Of a stretch of DNA of 64,000 nt, positions 46,000-56,865 are shown one piece after another. The notes below the pieces were generated by a model, which searched no databases, was not told where the DNA came from, and was given only the letters and a program-made list of their open reading frames with translations. The stretch spans positions 22,351,853-22,415,852 of the forward strand of contig JBBCBC010000002.1 in NCBI GenBank assembly GCA_037126765.1. Reading direction: 5' to 3'. A program made the position numbers and the translations under genes. Each line of letters starts with the position of its first letter. Position 1 is the first letter of the stretch. This DNA comes from Stenogyne calaminthoides (lineage: Eukaryota; Streptophyta; Magnoliopsida; Lamiales; Lamiaceae).

Positions 46000-46431
46000 A
46001 ACATAAGCATTTTTAAGCTTATAATTATTTTTTAAAGAACCTCCACCTGCATGATAAAGGGAGTGAGTAGTCTTTTCAAAGAACTTAGTAGGAATTATTC
46101 CTAGTTGTATGACACTTAAGTCAGCACCACTATCAATCATAGCGACAAAATCTTTTTTATAAGAGTTATTTATAAGAAGAGAAATCTTGGTATACCATTT
46201 TTGAGATATAATCATGTTAATAGTAGATAAATGATTTTTATTAATATTAACATTATTACTAGTATCTAAGAATTGTGAAAGAGCATTAGAGGTAGTTTCA
46301 CTATCTTCGATTTTCCCTTTTCCTTTCTCAATAAAAGAAATACGAGTAGAAAGGTCAGAATTTTGGTTTTGAAGAATCTTGACATTAGTTTTAAGATTAT
46401 TAATCTCATGAACTAAATCATTAATAGTCAC
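46000..46431 (-). pseudogene. Viral aspartic protease fragment
   Basis: The minus-strand frame has a coiled-coil-like N-terminal part (roughly residues 1-40) and then the retropepsin motif DSGAD, followed by homology ending near 46000, where the viral sequence stops. In intact relatives this protease processes the polyprotein. Here it lies at the permuted end and is cut off from reverse transcriptase. Confidence 0.75.
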
Positions 46432-46450
46432 ATGATTATTTTTAATATTC

Positions 46451-46948
46451 TTAAGGCGAAGAAGTTTTTAATTCACCCATATTATAATAATTACTATCAA
46501 TCTTATTAGAAAAACTGATTTTATTATTCTCTTCATTCTTATAAGAAGAATCATGCAATTGTTCAATGATTTTATCTCTTAAACCAGAATCTTTAATCTG
46601 TTTAAGAAATTCTAAAATGTTATTATTAGTCAAGACACTAATATTCATATCTTGAAATTGACTCATAAGTTTATAATACTCGTCATTAATATTATTATCA
46701 GTATTACTGATACAGTTAAGACAAGGCTTTCCAAGCATACAATCATTGCATTTATCCTTATCAGTCTTAACAGAAACTTCATCATCAGATGTAGATTCAA
46801 TAGAAGAGCAGTCATTATAAGACTTTTCTGATTCTGAATCAGTATTAGGATTCATAACAATTTTTAAAAAAGTTTATTTGAGCTCATCATTAATATCAAG
46901 ATTTTTAATCTTGTCTTTAGCATAGCACTGATTAGCATAATGACCAGG
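46451..46948 (-). pseudogene. Viral coat-protein C-terminus and linker to protease
   Basis: 46948 to about 46858 completes the CCHC zinc knuckle (PGHYANQC) interrupted by the solo LTR. 46451-46855 is a Ser/Asp/Asn-rich linker with a CNDCMLGKPCLNC cysteine cluster. It ends in a frameshift near 46450 before the protease frame. Confidence 0.7.
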
Positions 46949-48658
46949 CCTGTTGTTAGAAAAAAAAGGGGTGCCCGGATCTATTCGAGATGAATTTAAA
47001 TACATATTTAAATTAATCAATTAATTACTAACATGAATTAATCCTAAATCAATTCAACATAATAATTAAACAAACAAATAAGCAACATGCGTACACGTAA
47101 TCCACGTAAATCCTAAGCATGCGGAATCTAGGAGTTACGAGATTACATACCTCTTGTAGAGACAATCGTTGAGACGATGAATCAACCCAAAAAGCCTTCC
47201 CAAATATGTCTCACGTCCACGAACGTAATCCGGTGGAAGGATTCACACGAACGATTTTAATAAAGGAGAAAAATAAAATATTTTGCCACCACCTTTGTGG
47301 ATTTCTAATATTTCCAACACATGGAATTGCATTGGGGATGAAAAATTCATCCCCTATTTATAGGACAAGGGTAGCCAATTTTTTCACTAGAAAAATAAGG
47401 AGGAAAATCTTTTTCTTGATCTCCAAGAAATCTTGAATATATCTCATATATTATTTTCTCCATAATTAAATTTTTCCATAAAAATTCCACTTCCCTTTAT
47501 CCCATATTTTTCGAAAAATACAAGGAAAAAGGAATCAAGATTTGATTTATTGAATTTATGGGATAATCATGTATTCCAAGAATACTTATCTTTTTCCATA
47601 AAAATCTTTTCAAGAAAATCTTTCTTCTTCTTTTCCTACAATTTTCGAAAATTACTAGGAAATATAGGCAATAATATTTTCTTCTCATTTTCATTAATTG
47701 GACTTTAATTTAGGCTATTTGAGGGGCCTTTAGGAGAATTAAGATTGGACCTCCAATGGGCTATGAAACTTTAATATTTAGCCAAAATATTATTCAAGCC
47801 CATTAATATTAATTTATTCCACTATAAAATTAATATTGAACTATCCATCTTAACTCATATTACGACTTCACAATAATATGGCTCCCGATCATTATTTCCC
47901 GTATTTAAGATTATCTTAGTCCACTAATTAATTAGGCCACTGAACAGGCTTTATATTAATTAATATCTTTGTCCTTGGAGTAAAGACAACTCAACATTAT
48001 TATCCATACTGGAAATAAATTTCCACTTGCAAGATTTGGTATGATAATGATTCTGAGTCCACCAAGGGGACAAATCAAGAAAGTCGTACTTGCACACGAT
48101 TCTCCGTATTAAATCTTAGCAATCGTCATGTAATCAATAATATTGCCCAAGATATAAGGTATCGAATTGCATTGATTCTTTTCCCATCATAAGTAAAAGC
48201 AATAGTTATTAATTTCACACGATCCTATTTAAGGGACGAAGATTAAGAAATAATGAACCCTGGGGTCTAATTCTTGTATATTCATTACCGAAGAATTTAT
48301 CCTCCTGTAGGTCCTATTCAGCGCATCATAATGCACTAGTGTAATCTCTTGGTCAAGACAAGTCAATCTGAGCCTTACACTTCAACCTTTCATGATGGAT
48401 TGTTCATTTCCATCTGAGTTGTGAATTTGTACTTAGTCACGAGGAACTGTTAATTTGATCTTCTGTGATCTGGTATCACCAAATTAACTACAACGTAATA
48501 CATACTTACTTATTGAACAGGTTTGCAACAAATATATATAACATTTATTCATATTTAATGCAACAGTGATTAATAATTTATTTCAGTAAGTAAATAAGAA
48601 ATTCATTTTGGTTATACAAAGTAAAAAGCATACTTTTCAGTATAACCCCAACACCTAT
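46949..48658 (-). mobile_element. 1.7 kb solo LTR inside the viral coat gene
   Basis: A TG...CA-bounded segment (46954-48653; minus strand starts TGTTGGGGTTATACTG and ends TTCTAACA) splits the zinc knuckle codons. It is flanked by CCTGT (46949-46953) and CCTAT (48654-48658), a 5 bp duplication with one change. There is no internal retroelement sequence, so recombination between two LTRs likely removed it. A related LTR lies at 56866-58139 on the other strand. Confidence 0.82.
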
Positions 48659-50459
48659 TACATTTTTAACAAATAATTGTATTATATTTTTTCTTTTTCA
48701 AAAATTTTCTTTTATTTTTATCATGTTCATGATTTTTTTCTTTTCCTTTATTCTGCTTATTAGAATAATATTTTCTTTTCTTATAAGTAGATTTGTGTCT
48801 AAAATCTCTTTTATTAGTTTCAGACAAACTATTTTTAGAATCAGGATTATCTAATCCAAATTGGTCACAGAATTGGCCCAATTGTTTTCTTTCCAAAAGA
48901 TTGTGATTTTTAATTTGGTTTCTTAATTTAAGTTCATTACAAAGATTTAATCCTTCCTGAACACAAGTGTTAATGATTTGACCAAAAGTATAAGACTCAT
49001 AATAAATAGAATAAGAGTCTCTTCTAAGAATTTTCTTAACTCTTTCAGCAAATAAATGAGGAAGACCATCAACAAATTTATTCTTCCAAATATCCTGATT
49101 ACATTCAGGAATCTCATAAATTCGAGATAAGAAAGTATCTTTGTACCATCTGAAATCAGTAAGAGTTTTACACTTCATATGTAAAAAAAGAGTTCTAGTA
49201 TTTTCATATTTATTGGTATACTTACCAGTAAAATGATCTAAAATAGTAAGAACCAGAGAATAAACAGCATTAGTCTTAGTCTCACCATTTTCAATTTTAA
49301 CAGAAGTAAAAATGTCATATCTATTATGGGGAGTTAAATAATTATCCCACCAACCTTTAAGCTGACCAGAAAAACCTATAGTAATAGTCTGTGCAGTATT
49401 AACATCATTATTACCACTAGTTCAACATGCAGAACTATACATAAGCATACAATGACATTGAGTGAAAATATGATTATCACTTCCACCATCAATATTCCAT
49501 TCATAAATACTTTTATCAAAATAAGAATTACTGAAAAAGTTTTTCTGTTCTTCATGAAGAACGTCCATATGAGTAGGTCTCTTATAATAATAATTAGACA
49601 TGGTAGGTCTATCAACCCATTTCATTTTATTAATACTATAAGTATCAATATTACTAGAACAACCAATATCAAGGGGTTGAGTAATATGACTATCATCTAA
49701 GTCATCATCTAAAGCCGAAATATTAAGATTGCTAAAATTTTCATTAATGATTTTTTCAAGATCAGACACAGAAGCCTCAGATTTGAAATCTTTTATCTCA
49801 ATAGGAGACTGAATAGAAGAAACCGTTTTTATAATAACATTATCATTAATATTATTATAATTTTCAGATTTATTCTGAGAATCTATCTTAGAGATAATTT
49901 TATCAACTTTATCATGTAAAGAAATAATTTCTTCTCCAAGAATAGAAAGATAAAGATTACAAAAATTATTGTGTTCAATCATTTGATTAACATGTTTAGC
50001 AGTAATTTGTAAAACATCATTTTCCGTAATCCTGGAGAATGGAAGAAAATTAAATATCCTGCCATTTTTCTCAATTTGAAAAGGAACATGAGGAGGGTAA
50101 ACAGATTTTTGTATTCCTCCAAAAATAATTTTATAATCTCTTTCAATAACTGAAATATAGTTAATATAAAAGATTTTAATAAACCAAGGAACATAATAAG
50201 TAATTTCATTATGCTTTTCACAGAATTTATAAAAATTGTCAACAAAATAGTCTAAATCATCTTTTGAAAATGATTTAAAATACCAAATTCTAAAATTATC
50301 CCATTTAGGATTATTAAACTCATTATTAATATGAGCTCTTGTTGAGGAACCTTTAGAAAAATCTAAAAAGTTTGTAATATCCATAAAATTACATTTTAAA
50401 ATTACAATTCGAAAGTGTTTCGGGATCAATTCCATCTTTGTGGATGATATTGTTTTCAT
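48659..50459 (-). pseudogene. Viral coat protein region
   Basis: One minus-strand frame runs from 50459 to 48666 with a single internal TGA (49422-49424). The first part (to about residue 345) is acidic and Asn/Ser-rich. Then comes the capsid-like core (GQLKGWWDNYLT, FRWYKDTFLSRIYE, GLPHLFAERV), then a Lys-rich RNA-binding tail. At 48666-48668 a stop sits at the start of the zinc knuckle (C-x2-C-x4-H-x4-C), whose remainder lies beyond the solo LTR. In the family this protein packages the viral genome. It was probably joined to the movement protein in one polyprotein; a shift near 50395 now separates them. Confidence 0.78.
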
Positions 50460-51483
50460 TAATAATTATTCTTTCGTTATTGTAATTATTTGTTTTACAA
50501 AATGTATCTTTTCTATAAGAAGAAGTAGAAGCCCTAGATTCGGAAGGTAATTCTACCTCATCATCTAAAGGAGAGATGAATGAATGACTAGACATGGATC
50601 TAGAATAAGAAGTTGAATGTCTTCTTTGATTATTCTGAAAACCAATACTAATAATTCCATCATTACTTTGAGTAATATGCCGGAAAGCACTATTAATAAT
50701 AGAAACTTTATGAACAGATTGTTCTATAATCCAATTTTCAGGAAAAATAATTTCTTCCCATTTAATGGATCTTCTTGTAGCAATATTTGATTTACCAAAA
50801 TTAGTTTCAATAATAATAGTCTCATTATTATCTTTTTCAATTCTTTTACACATAGGATTTAGTGTAAATAAAGGTTTACAATAAATACGATAACAGATAC
50901 ACATAACTTCAGTTCCTGGTATGCAATTATAACCATGAGTTTTAACATTTAATGTTAATGCTTCATGAATATTACTATCAGATAAAGATAGAGATAAATT
51001 AGGATAAGCATCAAAATAGATAGGTCCTAAAGCTAAGCTGGACTGTATAATTCCCATCATGGATTATTTCCAGTTAAGGTTTCTGCCATCTCTAAGAGAA
51101 GCTAGAAAGCTTTCTGCTAAGCCATTTAAGGTAAGCGGTCTAAAAGCGACTTGAACGCATCCAATATGTAAGAACTTATGAGTTCTTTTGTAAGGTAGAA
51201 TATCATTTTTACTAAGTAATTTAATAACCATTTCTTCTTCATGGAGATGTATGGAAGATTCAGTGGTTTTAACAATTTGTTTAAAACCTAGCTTTTCAAA
51301 AGCTCCTAATTTATAAACCATTTTAGGTTCAATTTTAGGAATAGTCCATTTATTTAATAAATCAAGATTTGATATTCCTAAGTCATACTGTTTTTGATAG
51401 TATCCTTTAAACGGAACAGATTCATAAGAATCAAATTGTTTTGAATCATTAACCATATAACTTAAATATACCCTACTTCTCAT
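50389..51483 (-). pseudogene. Viral movement protein region (30K superfamily)
   Basis: The minus-strand frame begins at the ATG of 51483 and has the 30K-type core near GCVQVAFRPLT, then SSLALGPIYF, YPNLSLSLSD and LTLNVKTHGY. Movement proteins of this type widen plasmodesmata for cell-to-cell spread. A TAA (51064-51066) interrupts the core, and the frame ends at 50389 with a Ser-rich tail. The primer binding site overlaps the start codon. Confidence 0.8.
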
Positions 51484-51496
51484 GGCTCTGATACTA
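51481..51496 (-). promoter_or_regulatory. Viral Met-tRNA primer binding site
   Basis: The minus strand reads TAGTATCAGAGCCATG, 15 of 16 bases complementary to the 3' end of initiator Met tRNA. In caulimovirids this primes minus-strand DNA synthesis and marks the genome origin. The last ATG is also the movement protein start. Confidence 0.82.
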
Positions 51497-52259
51497 TATT
51501 TCTTAAGGATCGTGCAAAGATCTATATCAAATAGTATCCTGTGGATCTTTTACAAACACATATAGGAAGTTACTGGGAAATTCCATAGTTTATTGGGTTA
51601 ACTTGAAAAAAGCTTTTACGCCCACAAACGCCAACGCCAATTTATCGGCAAAATGGAAAAAAGGCTAGCCCACATGGTTAACTCATAGATATCACTAGAA
51701 AACTCAAACCTACCGGTTAAACCAACTCTACCTTTTGATATATATCAAATTACAGATCAAAATAGGAATATAATTCCAAATGCACATGATGGTAGAGTAT
51801 AGTTAAGTCAGGTCATGATTCAATACAAGAAACTTAGTCGACCATTAAGTCAGCAACAACAGTTAATATAATAAAAACATAATATAAACAGAAGATAAAA
51901 TAATATGTACCTTTAGATTGCAACCATAAACAAGAACAAACAAAATTATACAGGGTTTAATGGAAACACACAAGGAAGTAGAGAGAGAAAGAGAGGGGCG
52001 AGTAAAAACTCAAGCGTACCTCTAAAAGAAAAATGCAAACCTATTTATAGGAGAAAGAGTCGGACATCAAACCCCGGATTTCAAAATAAAAAAGAAATAG
52101 TGCGGAAAAAACAAAACCGCAAAAAGAAAAAAAATAGTTTGAATAGTAATTACTATTCATCAACAGTTTTTGGCCTGTAAAGTGACGCATGCAATGACAA
52201 ATTTTATTCATTGTTTTCTGTAATCATATCTTGCACCATATGATTAATTCTTTAAGCCT
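51497..52259 (-). promoter_or_regulatory. Viral intergenic region with promoter
   Basis: No long frame is present. On the minus strand a TATA box (CTATAAATAGG, about 52041-52050) is followed by a CT-rich leader (CTCTCTTTCTCTCTC, about 51975-51995) and then the primer site. This is the layout of a caulimovirid pregenomic RNA promoter and leader. Activity of this copy is unknown. Confidence 0.65.
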
Positions 52260-52617
52260 TCAAATCGACAGTAAAGAGGCTTGTTTTTTTAGGAGCATAA
52301 GAGTCTCCTTAAAACCTGTTAATTGATCACGGTCATTAAACCATCCTTCATTTCTTCTGTATGAAGCTTCAATCCATGGAATCCATTCTTCCAGAGCTCT
52401 AATCTTCTTTCTAAGAATTTTGAGATAATTGTTATTTTTAATAACATTGTTCTCATTATCAATGAGAATATCAGAAGGAGTTCTCCAGATATTATAATGT
52501 AATACTCTTGTATCATTCAAGAGGTAGTATAATCTAGAATGAATTATTCCGTGATGAATATCTCATCCTTCCTTTGATATGGATGTAAAGAAACCATGTG
52601 GATAGGATCCTTCCATA
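52260..52617 (-). pseudogene. Viral ORF2 C-terminal part or small ORF
   Basis: A minus-strand frame (52260-52520) contains IWRTPSDILIDN and EEWIPWIEASYRR. A preceding frame (from about 52617) is broken by one stop. It either continues ORF2 after a frameshift or is a separate reading frame. I do not recognise its function. Confidence 0.5.
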
Positions 52618-52618
52618 A

Positions 52619-53965
52619 TTATTTTTTATCTTTAACTCTCTCTTTAAGAGAGTGCTTGAACAAGTCAAAGCTTTCGTGTAAATAAAGATCTTGACAATCT
52701 TCATTTGGATCCTGAGCGTCCTGAAGATCAGAACTAGATAACATGGAAGCATCAGATTTTGAATCTGAAAAATCAGTATCTCCCAATAGATCATTTTTAA
52801 TCAGATCCACATATCGATCGATAATTTTCTCTTTAGAGAGAATACCTAAATACTTCTTAGAGTATTCTGAAAAGGAAGAAAGGGTATTAGGAGCATGGTC
52901 CTCAACACTTTTCTTGTAAAAATCCATTTTGGATTTGATCCTATCAATATTTTCTTGAATAGGCAGTTCATCGGAACCTGGTGTAAGAATATTAAGATTA
53001 TTCCAAAATCTTGTGGAATAAATCCTCCATAAACAAGGAATACCAGTTTCAGTATAACCAAATTATGATTTCCATTTCCAGACCCATGGGAGTCCTGAAT
53101 CAATGAAAAACATACAAATAGTTTTACCACTTGTACTGTGAGACTTAAGAGAAGAGGATACTATAGAGTATTCTTCTAAGAGAGGTTTGACCTCTTCTGG
53201 CAAAATATTTGCCATGGCACCAAAAGTTTCCCACCAGGAGAAAAACCAATTAGAAATTTGATTCCTTCCAATATTCTCACACAATTTTATCAACCAAGTA
53301 TGAGAATACTTGGGATTGTGATAAAATAGAGTCTTATAAAAACTCTCAAGATAATCTCAGTAATTGTACTGGTAATTGATTTTGTTGACTTCATTCAACA
53401 TCTTCCTTTTAAACAAAGGAGAAATACCCCACTCTTGGATGGAGATGATCTTTTTAATAATGAACTTGGAGTAATTAATAATATTATCCTTAGGTGGAAA
53501 ATGCTGAATTTCCACATTGCCAAGACTAATAAGAATGTTTTCATAAAAACCTTTAGTCTTGTAAGATTCAACAGTCCATCCACAATTTGGGATATATATT
53601 TCCATAAGAATCCATGGGGATTCTTTGAACTTTTCATCATAGTCTTCAATATGAAGAATTAATTCTTTCTTGGGAGAATCAAAGTAAGTATACTCTTTCT
53701 GAATAGTTGAAGCATATGATGCTCCATCAGCGAGTTTTGAGGAATTGTCCTCAACAGAAGCTTTTTTTCCCTGCTTCTGTCTTAAGAATTCTTGAAATTC
53801 TTTTTGCATGCTTTCATCATTAGATGAAGAAGAACCAATACCAGAAATATTCTGGTTAACAAGGGATTTCTTCCCTCTTTGGAAAAGATGAGGATTGCCT
53901 CCTCTGCCTCCTCTTCCTCTGAAAGAGGAATAGAAATTTCTTCCAGAACTGCTCATAACTGTCAT
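52619..53965 (-). pseudogene. Viral ORF2, protein of unknown function
   Basis: The start codon (53963-53965) overlaps the ORF1 stop as ATGA. The N-terminus has an RGG-type basic patch (FRGRGGRGG), then a Gln/Ser-rich stretch. The middle holds a conserved-looking hydrophobic domain (NWFFSWWETFG, LPWVWKWK) and the C-terminus is acidic. Stops at 53354-53356 and about 53060 and a shift near 52930 break it. Florendovirus-type genomes carry a second ORF after RNase H; no function is established to my knowledge. The RGG patch hints at nucleic-acid binding, which is inference. Confidence 0.65.
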
Positions 53966-55240
53966 GAAGAAATAAATTCACGGGTTAAAAAATCTGGAAG
54001 ATTATTAACTTTCCCTTGCTTATAGATGATGTTAAAATCAAAATAAGCAAGATGACATTGCCATCGAGCAAACATTTGCTTTGAAACATTATGTTCGAAG
54101 TCTTTAAAGAGCATGAATGTAGCAGCTTTACAATCAATATAAATTGTAAATTTTTTATTATATAAATCATCTTGGAATTTAAGAACACATTTAACAATAG
54201 ATAAAATTTCTTTAGCAGTGGCAGAATAATTCTTCTGACTATTGTTCCATTTACCAGAATAAAATCTTCCTTTTTATTATCAGGATTAATTTGTTTCAAA
54301 ATACCACCATACCCCAAATCTGAGGCATTAGTTTCAACCATTTTTTCCCATGAGGGATTAGCAAGCATAAGACAAGGAATATTCTTAACTTTATATTTAA
54401 TCCTAATAACATCCTTAGTATGATTATCATTCCAAGGAAAATGATTTTTCTTAAGCCTATAATATAAGATAGCGGAATCTTCAGCAAGATTTTTATTATA
54501 AGAAGACATATAATTAAGACTTCCTAAAAATCTTTGTAGCTGAGTTTTATCAGCCATAATATCAGGAAATTTATTACCAAATTCAATACTTCGTTGAATA
54601 GGAATAATATTACCTTTGTCAATTATATGACCAAGAAATTTAACTTTAGTTTGGAATAAAACCATTTTAGGTTTTGAAATAACTAAACCATTTTTAATGA
54701 CTAAGTTTTTGAACATATCAAGGTGTTTAAAATGTATTTCAATATCTTTAGAAAATACAAGGATGTCATCAGTATAGACAATAATAAAATCATTATAGGG
54801 ATTAGAAATATCATTCATAATTTGTTGAAATTCTGAAGGAGCATTCTTAAGACCAAAAGGCATAACAGTCCATTCGTAATGACCAAATGGAACATTAAAG
54901 ACAGATTTATATCTATCAGGTTGATTAATCTGAATTTGTCAAAAGCCTGATTTTAAATCAAATTTGGAAAAGACAAGAGCATTGACTAATCTGCCAAGAA
55001 GATCTTTCTTATTAGGAATAGGATGTCTAATTCATTTTAAAATCTTAATAAGAGGTTTACAATTAATAACTAATCTAGGAACTCCGCGTTCCTGCTCAAA
55101 ATGTTTATTAACATAGAAAGCAGTACAAGACCAAGGGGATTTAGAAGGAGTAATAAACTTCTTCTGTAATAAGAAAGATATTTCCTTTTTGCATAACTCT
55201 AAAAATTCAGAATTCATTTGACAAGGTCTAGACTTAGTCG
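53962..55240 (-). pseudogene. Viral reverse transcriptase and RNase H
   Basis: The minus strand begins near 55240 with the start of the RT domain (FLELCKKEI, GVPRLVINCK) and continues with MPFGLKNAP, the palm motif YTDD and FLGHIID. Internal stops occur near 55030 and 54940. RNase H runs on in another frame after a one-base shift near 54262, and ends at a TGA (53962-53964) overlapping ORF2. This enzyme copies pregenomic RNA into DNA. The YTDD active site is intact but the frame is not. Confidence 0.82.
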
Positions 55241-55241
55241 G

Positions 55242-55244
<3 letters not shown>

Positions 55245-55284
<40 letters not shown>
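55245..55284. repeat. (TA)20 microsatellite
   Basis: Forty bases of uninterrupted TA between the viral end and the foldback element. Confidence 0.92.
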
Positions 55285-55287
<3 letters not shown>

Positions 55288-55686
55288 ATGATATAGAACC
55301 AACTATATGGTTTTTTATGGAACCAGATTAATGACGTGTCATGCCAACTATTCCGTAAACCATGAACCATAAACCCTAAATCACGAACCATTCAGATCGG
55401 GTGAACCATGAACCACTCGGGCCGGGTTTGGGTCCGGGCCGGGTAAAAAGAAAAATTGAATTGAACTGAAAAAATAAAACTGAACTGAAAAAAAAAATTA
55501 CATTTTTTTTACCCGGCCCGGACCCAATTCGGCCAGAACTGAACTCGGTCCGAGTGGTTCATGGTTCACCCGACCCGAATGGTTCATGATTTAGGGTTTA
55601 TGGTTCATGATTTAGGGAATAGTTGGCATGACACGTCATTAATCTGGTTCCATAAAAAACCAGATAGTTGGTTCTATATCATTACT
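55284..55686. mobile_element. Foldback (long inverted repeat) element
   Basis: The left arm (55284-55449) and right arm (about 55507-55686) pair as inverted repeats, roughly 95% over the outer 140 bp. The arms start AGTAATGATATAGAACCAAC and end GGGTCCGGGCCGGGTAAAA. The loop of ~57 bp is A-rich. TA-rich DNA flanks both sides. It has no coding capacity. A transcript would fold into a ~165 bp hairpin. Relatives of the arm occur at 10145-10275 and of the outer end at 55709-55765. Confidence 0.9.
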
Positions 55687-56306
55687 CATATATCATATAT
55701 ATATATAATTTTGATATGGAGCCCATAATGGGCACCTTATGGAGCCAAATTAGTGATGTGGCACACACCCATCATCATATTACTTATATTAATTATATAT
55801 TTGTTTAGGAAATAAGTATCACACGGTTTACCCCCTTCGAAATTAGGAAACATAATCTCAGTTGATATAAAAAGAACTTTTATATAAAATTTTACATATA
55901 AATATTTATTCAAAGGTGTGTGCATGCATGAGATATTACCGTTGCAATCCGTTGAACATATATACATATACGTATAAGTATAAATTTAAAAAAGTTACCA
56001 TTATTATTTTTGTAACACTCCGTTTTCTTTTAAAATATATATTGCATGTTTTAAATTTTAATTATTCTGGAGGATTATTTTATTATTACTAAAAGATTTT
56101 AATTATTAAACGAAAGAACTAATGATATCTACAAGTTTAGAAAAAATTTTCAGGATAGCTAATTGAGGAGACCGGGCTCGATCGCGATGCACTCGACACA
56201 AATAAATAGGAAAGAGATAAGTTAAATAAAGTATAAATTCTAATATAAAATTTTATGATATAATAATGATAGAATAATATATATGCATGTATACATGAAA
56301 GTTAGA
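55687..56306. other. AT-rich DNA with a partial copy of the foldback end
   Basis: 55709-55765 (TTTGATATGGAGCCCATAAT, then GGAGCCAAATTAGTGATGTG) is laid out like the outer end of the neighbouring foldback element. The rest is AT-rich without a gene. Confidence 0.45.

Positions 56307-56369
<63 letters not shown>
56307..56369. repeat. (AAT)n microsatellite, about 20 units
   Basis: Uninterrupted ATA/AAT repeat of about 62 bp. Confidence 0.92.
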
Positions 56370-56373
<4 letters not shown>

Positions 56374-56865
56374 GGGAGTACTAAAGCATGGCATCTCAAA
56401 TAAGTTAGTGACTAATATTTAAGATTAAATAAATAAATAGATAAATGAATCTACAAATTAATTATTTGATTTCTAAGTACATGCATATAATAGATTTGTG
56501 ATAAGTATGAGTCTGACTAATGTGTTTAAATAATAAATGAATTTATTTCCTAGTATTAATTAATTAATTAACTAGTATTATTACTACTTAAACTACATAA
56601 GCATATATACATTAATGTACAGTACGTGTACATGTGCCACACTTAGTTAGTAGGATTATTAATTGATAATGTTACTAATAAAATTATTGTTGGGATATTT
56701 TAGTTTTGATGAATTATGTCAAAACATTATCAACTTGTGTTATTGAAGCTAATCTACAGATAACAAGTTGAGGGGGAACGAAAGAACAAGTTGAGGGGAA
56801 CTCACTAATCGTAAGTAGATGATCGAGATCGACGAGGTCGCAGATCGTTGGGATTATTTGGAAAG
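56370..56865. other. AT-rich DNA ending in a possible LTR fragment
   Basis: 56692 onward starts TGTTGGGATATTTTAGTTTT and holds GATGAATTATGTCAAAACAT, like the start of a SIRE-type LTR. It is cut at 56865 by the next LTR. The first 320 bp hold nothing I recognise. Confidence 0.35.

Larger units (their letters stand above)
46000..55240 (-). mobile_element. Endogenous caulimovirid (florendovirus/petuvirus-like), circularly permuted
   Basis: The minus strand carries the full gene set of a plant pararetrovirus: reverse transcriptase-RNase H (55240-53962), a second ORF (53965 to about 52260), intergenic region with TATA box and Met-tRNA primer site (52259-51481), movement protein (51483-50389), coat protein with zinc knuckle (50459-46860) and aspartic protease (46431-46000). 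In the viral circle protease is followed by reverse transcriptase, so this linear copy was opened between these two. Without the inserted solo LTR the length is about 7.5 kb, close to a full genome of this family. Many stops and frameshifts show an old, inactive copy. Genus placement is tentative. Confidence 0.82.

Noticed and set aside
45937..55391. A cluster of new host genes or a gypsy-type retrotransposon
   Set aside because: Movement protein and caulimovirid-type capsid core, Met-tRNA site, lack of integrase and lack of LTRs fit a pararetrovirus instead.
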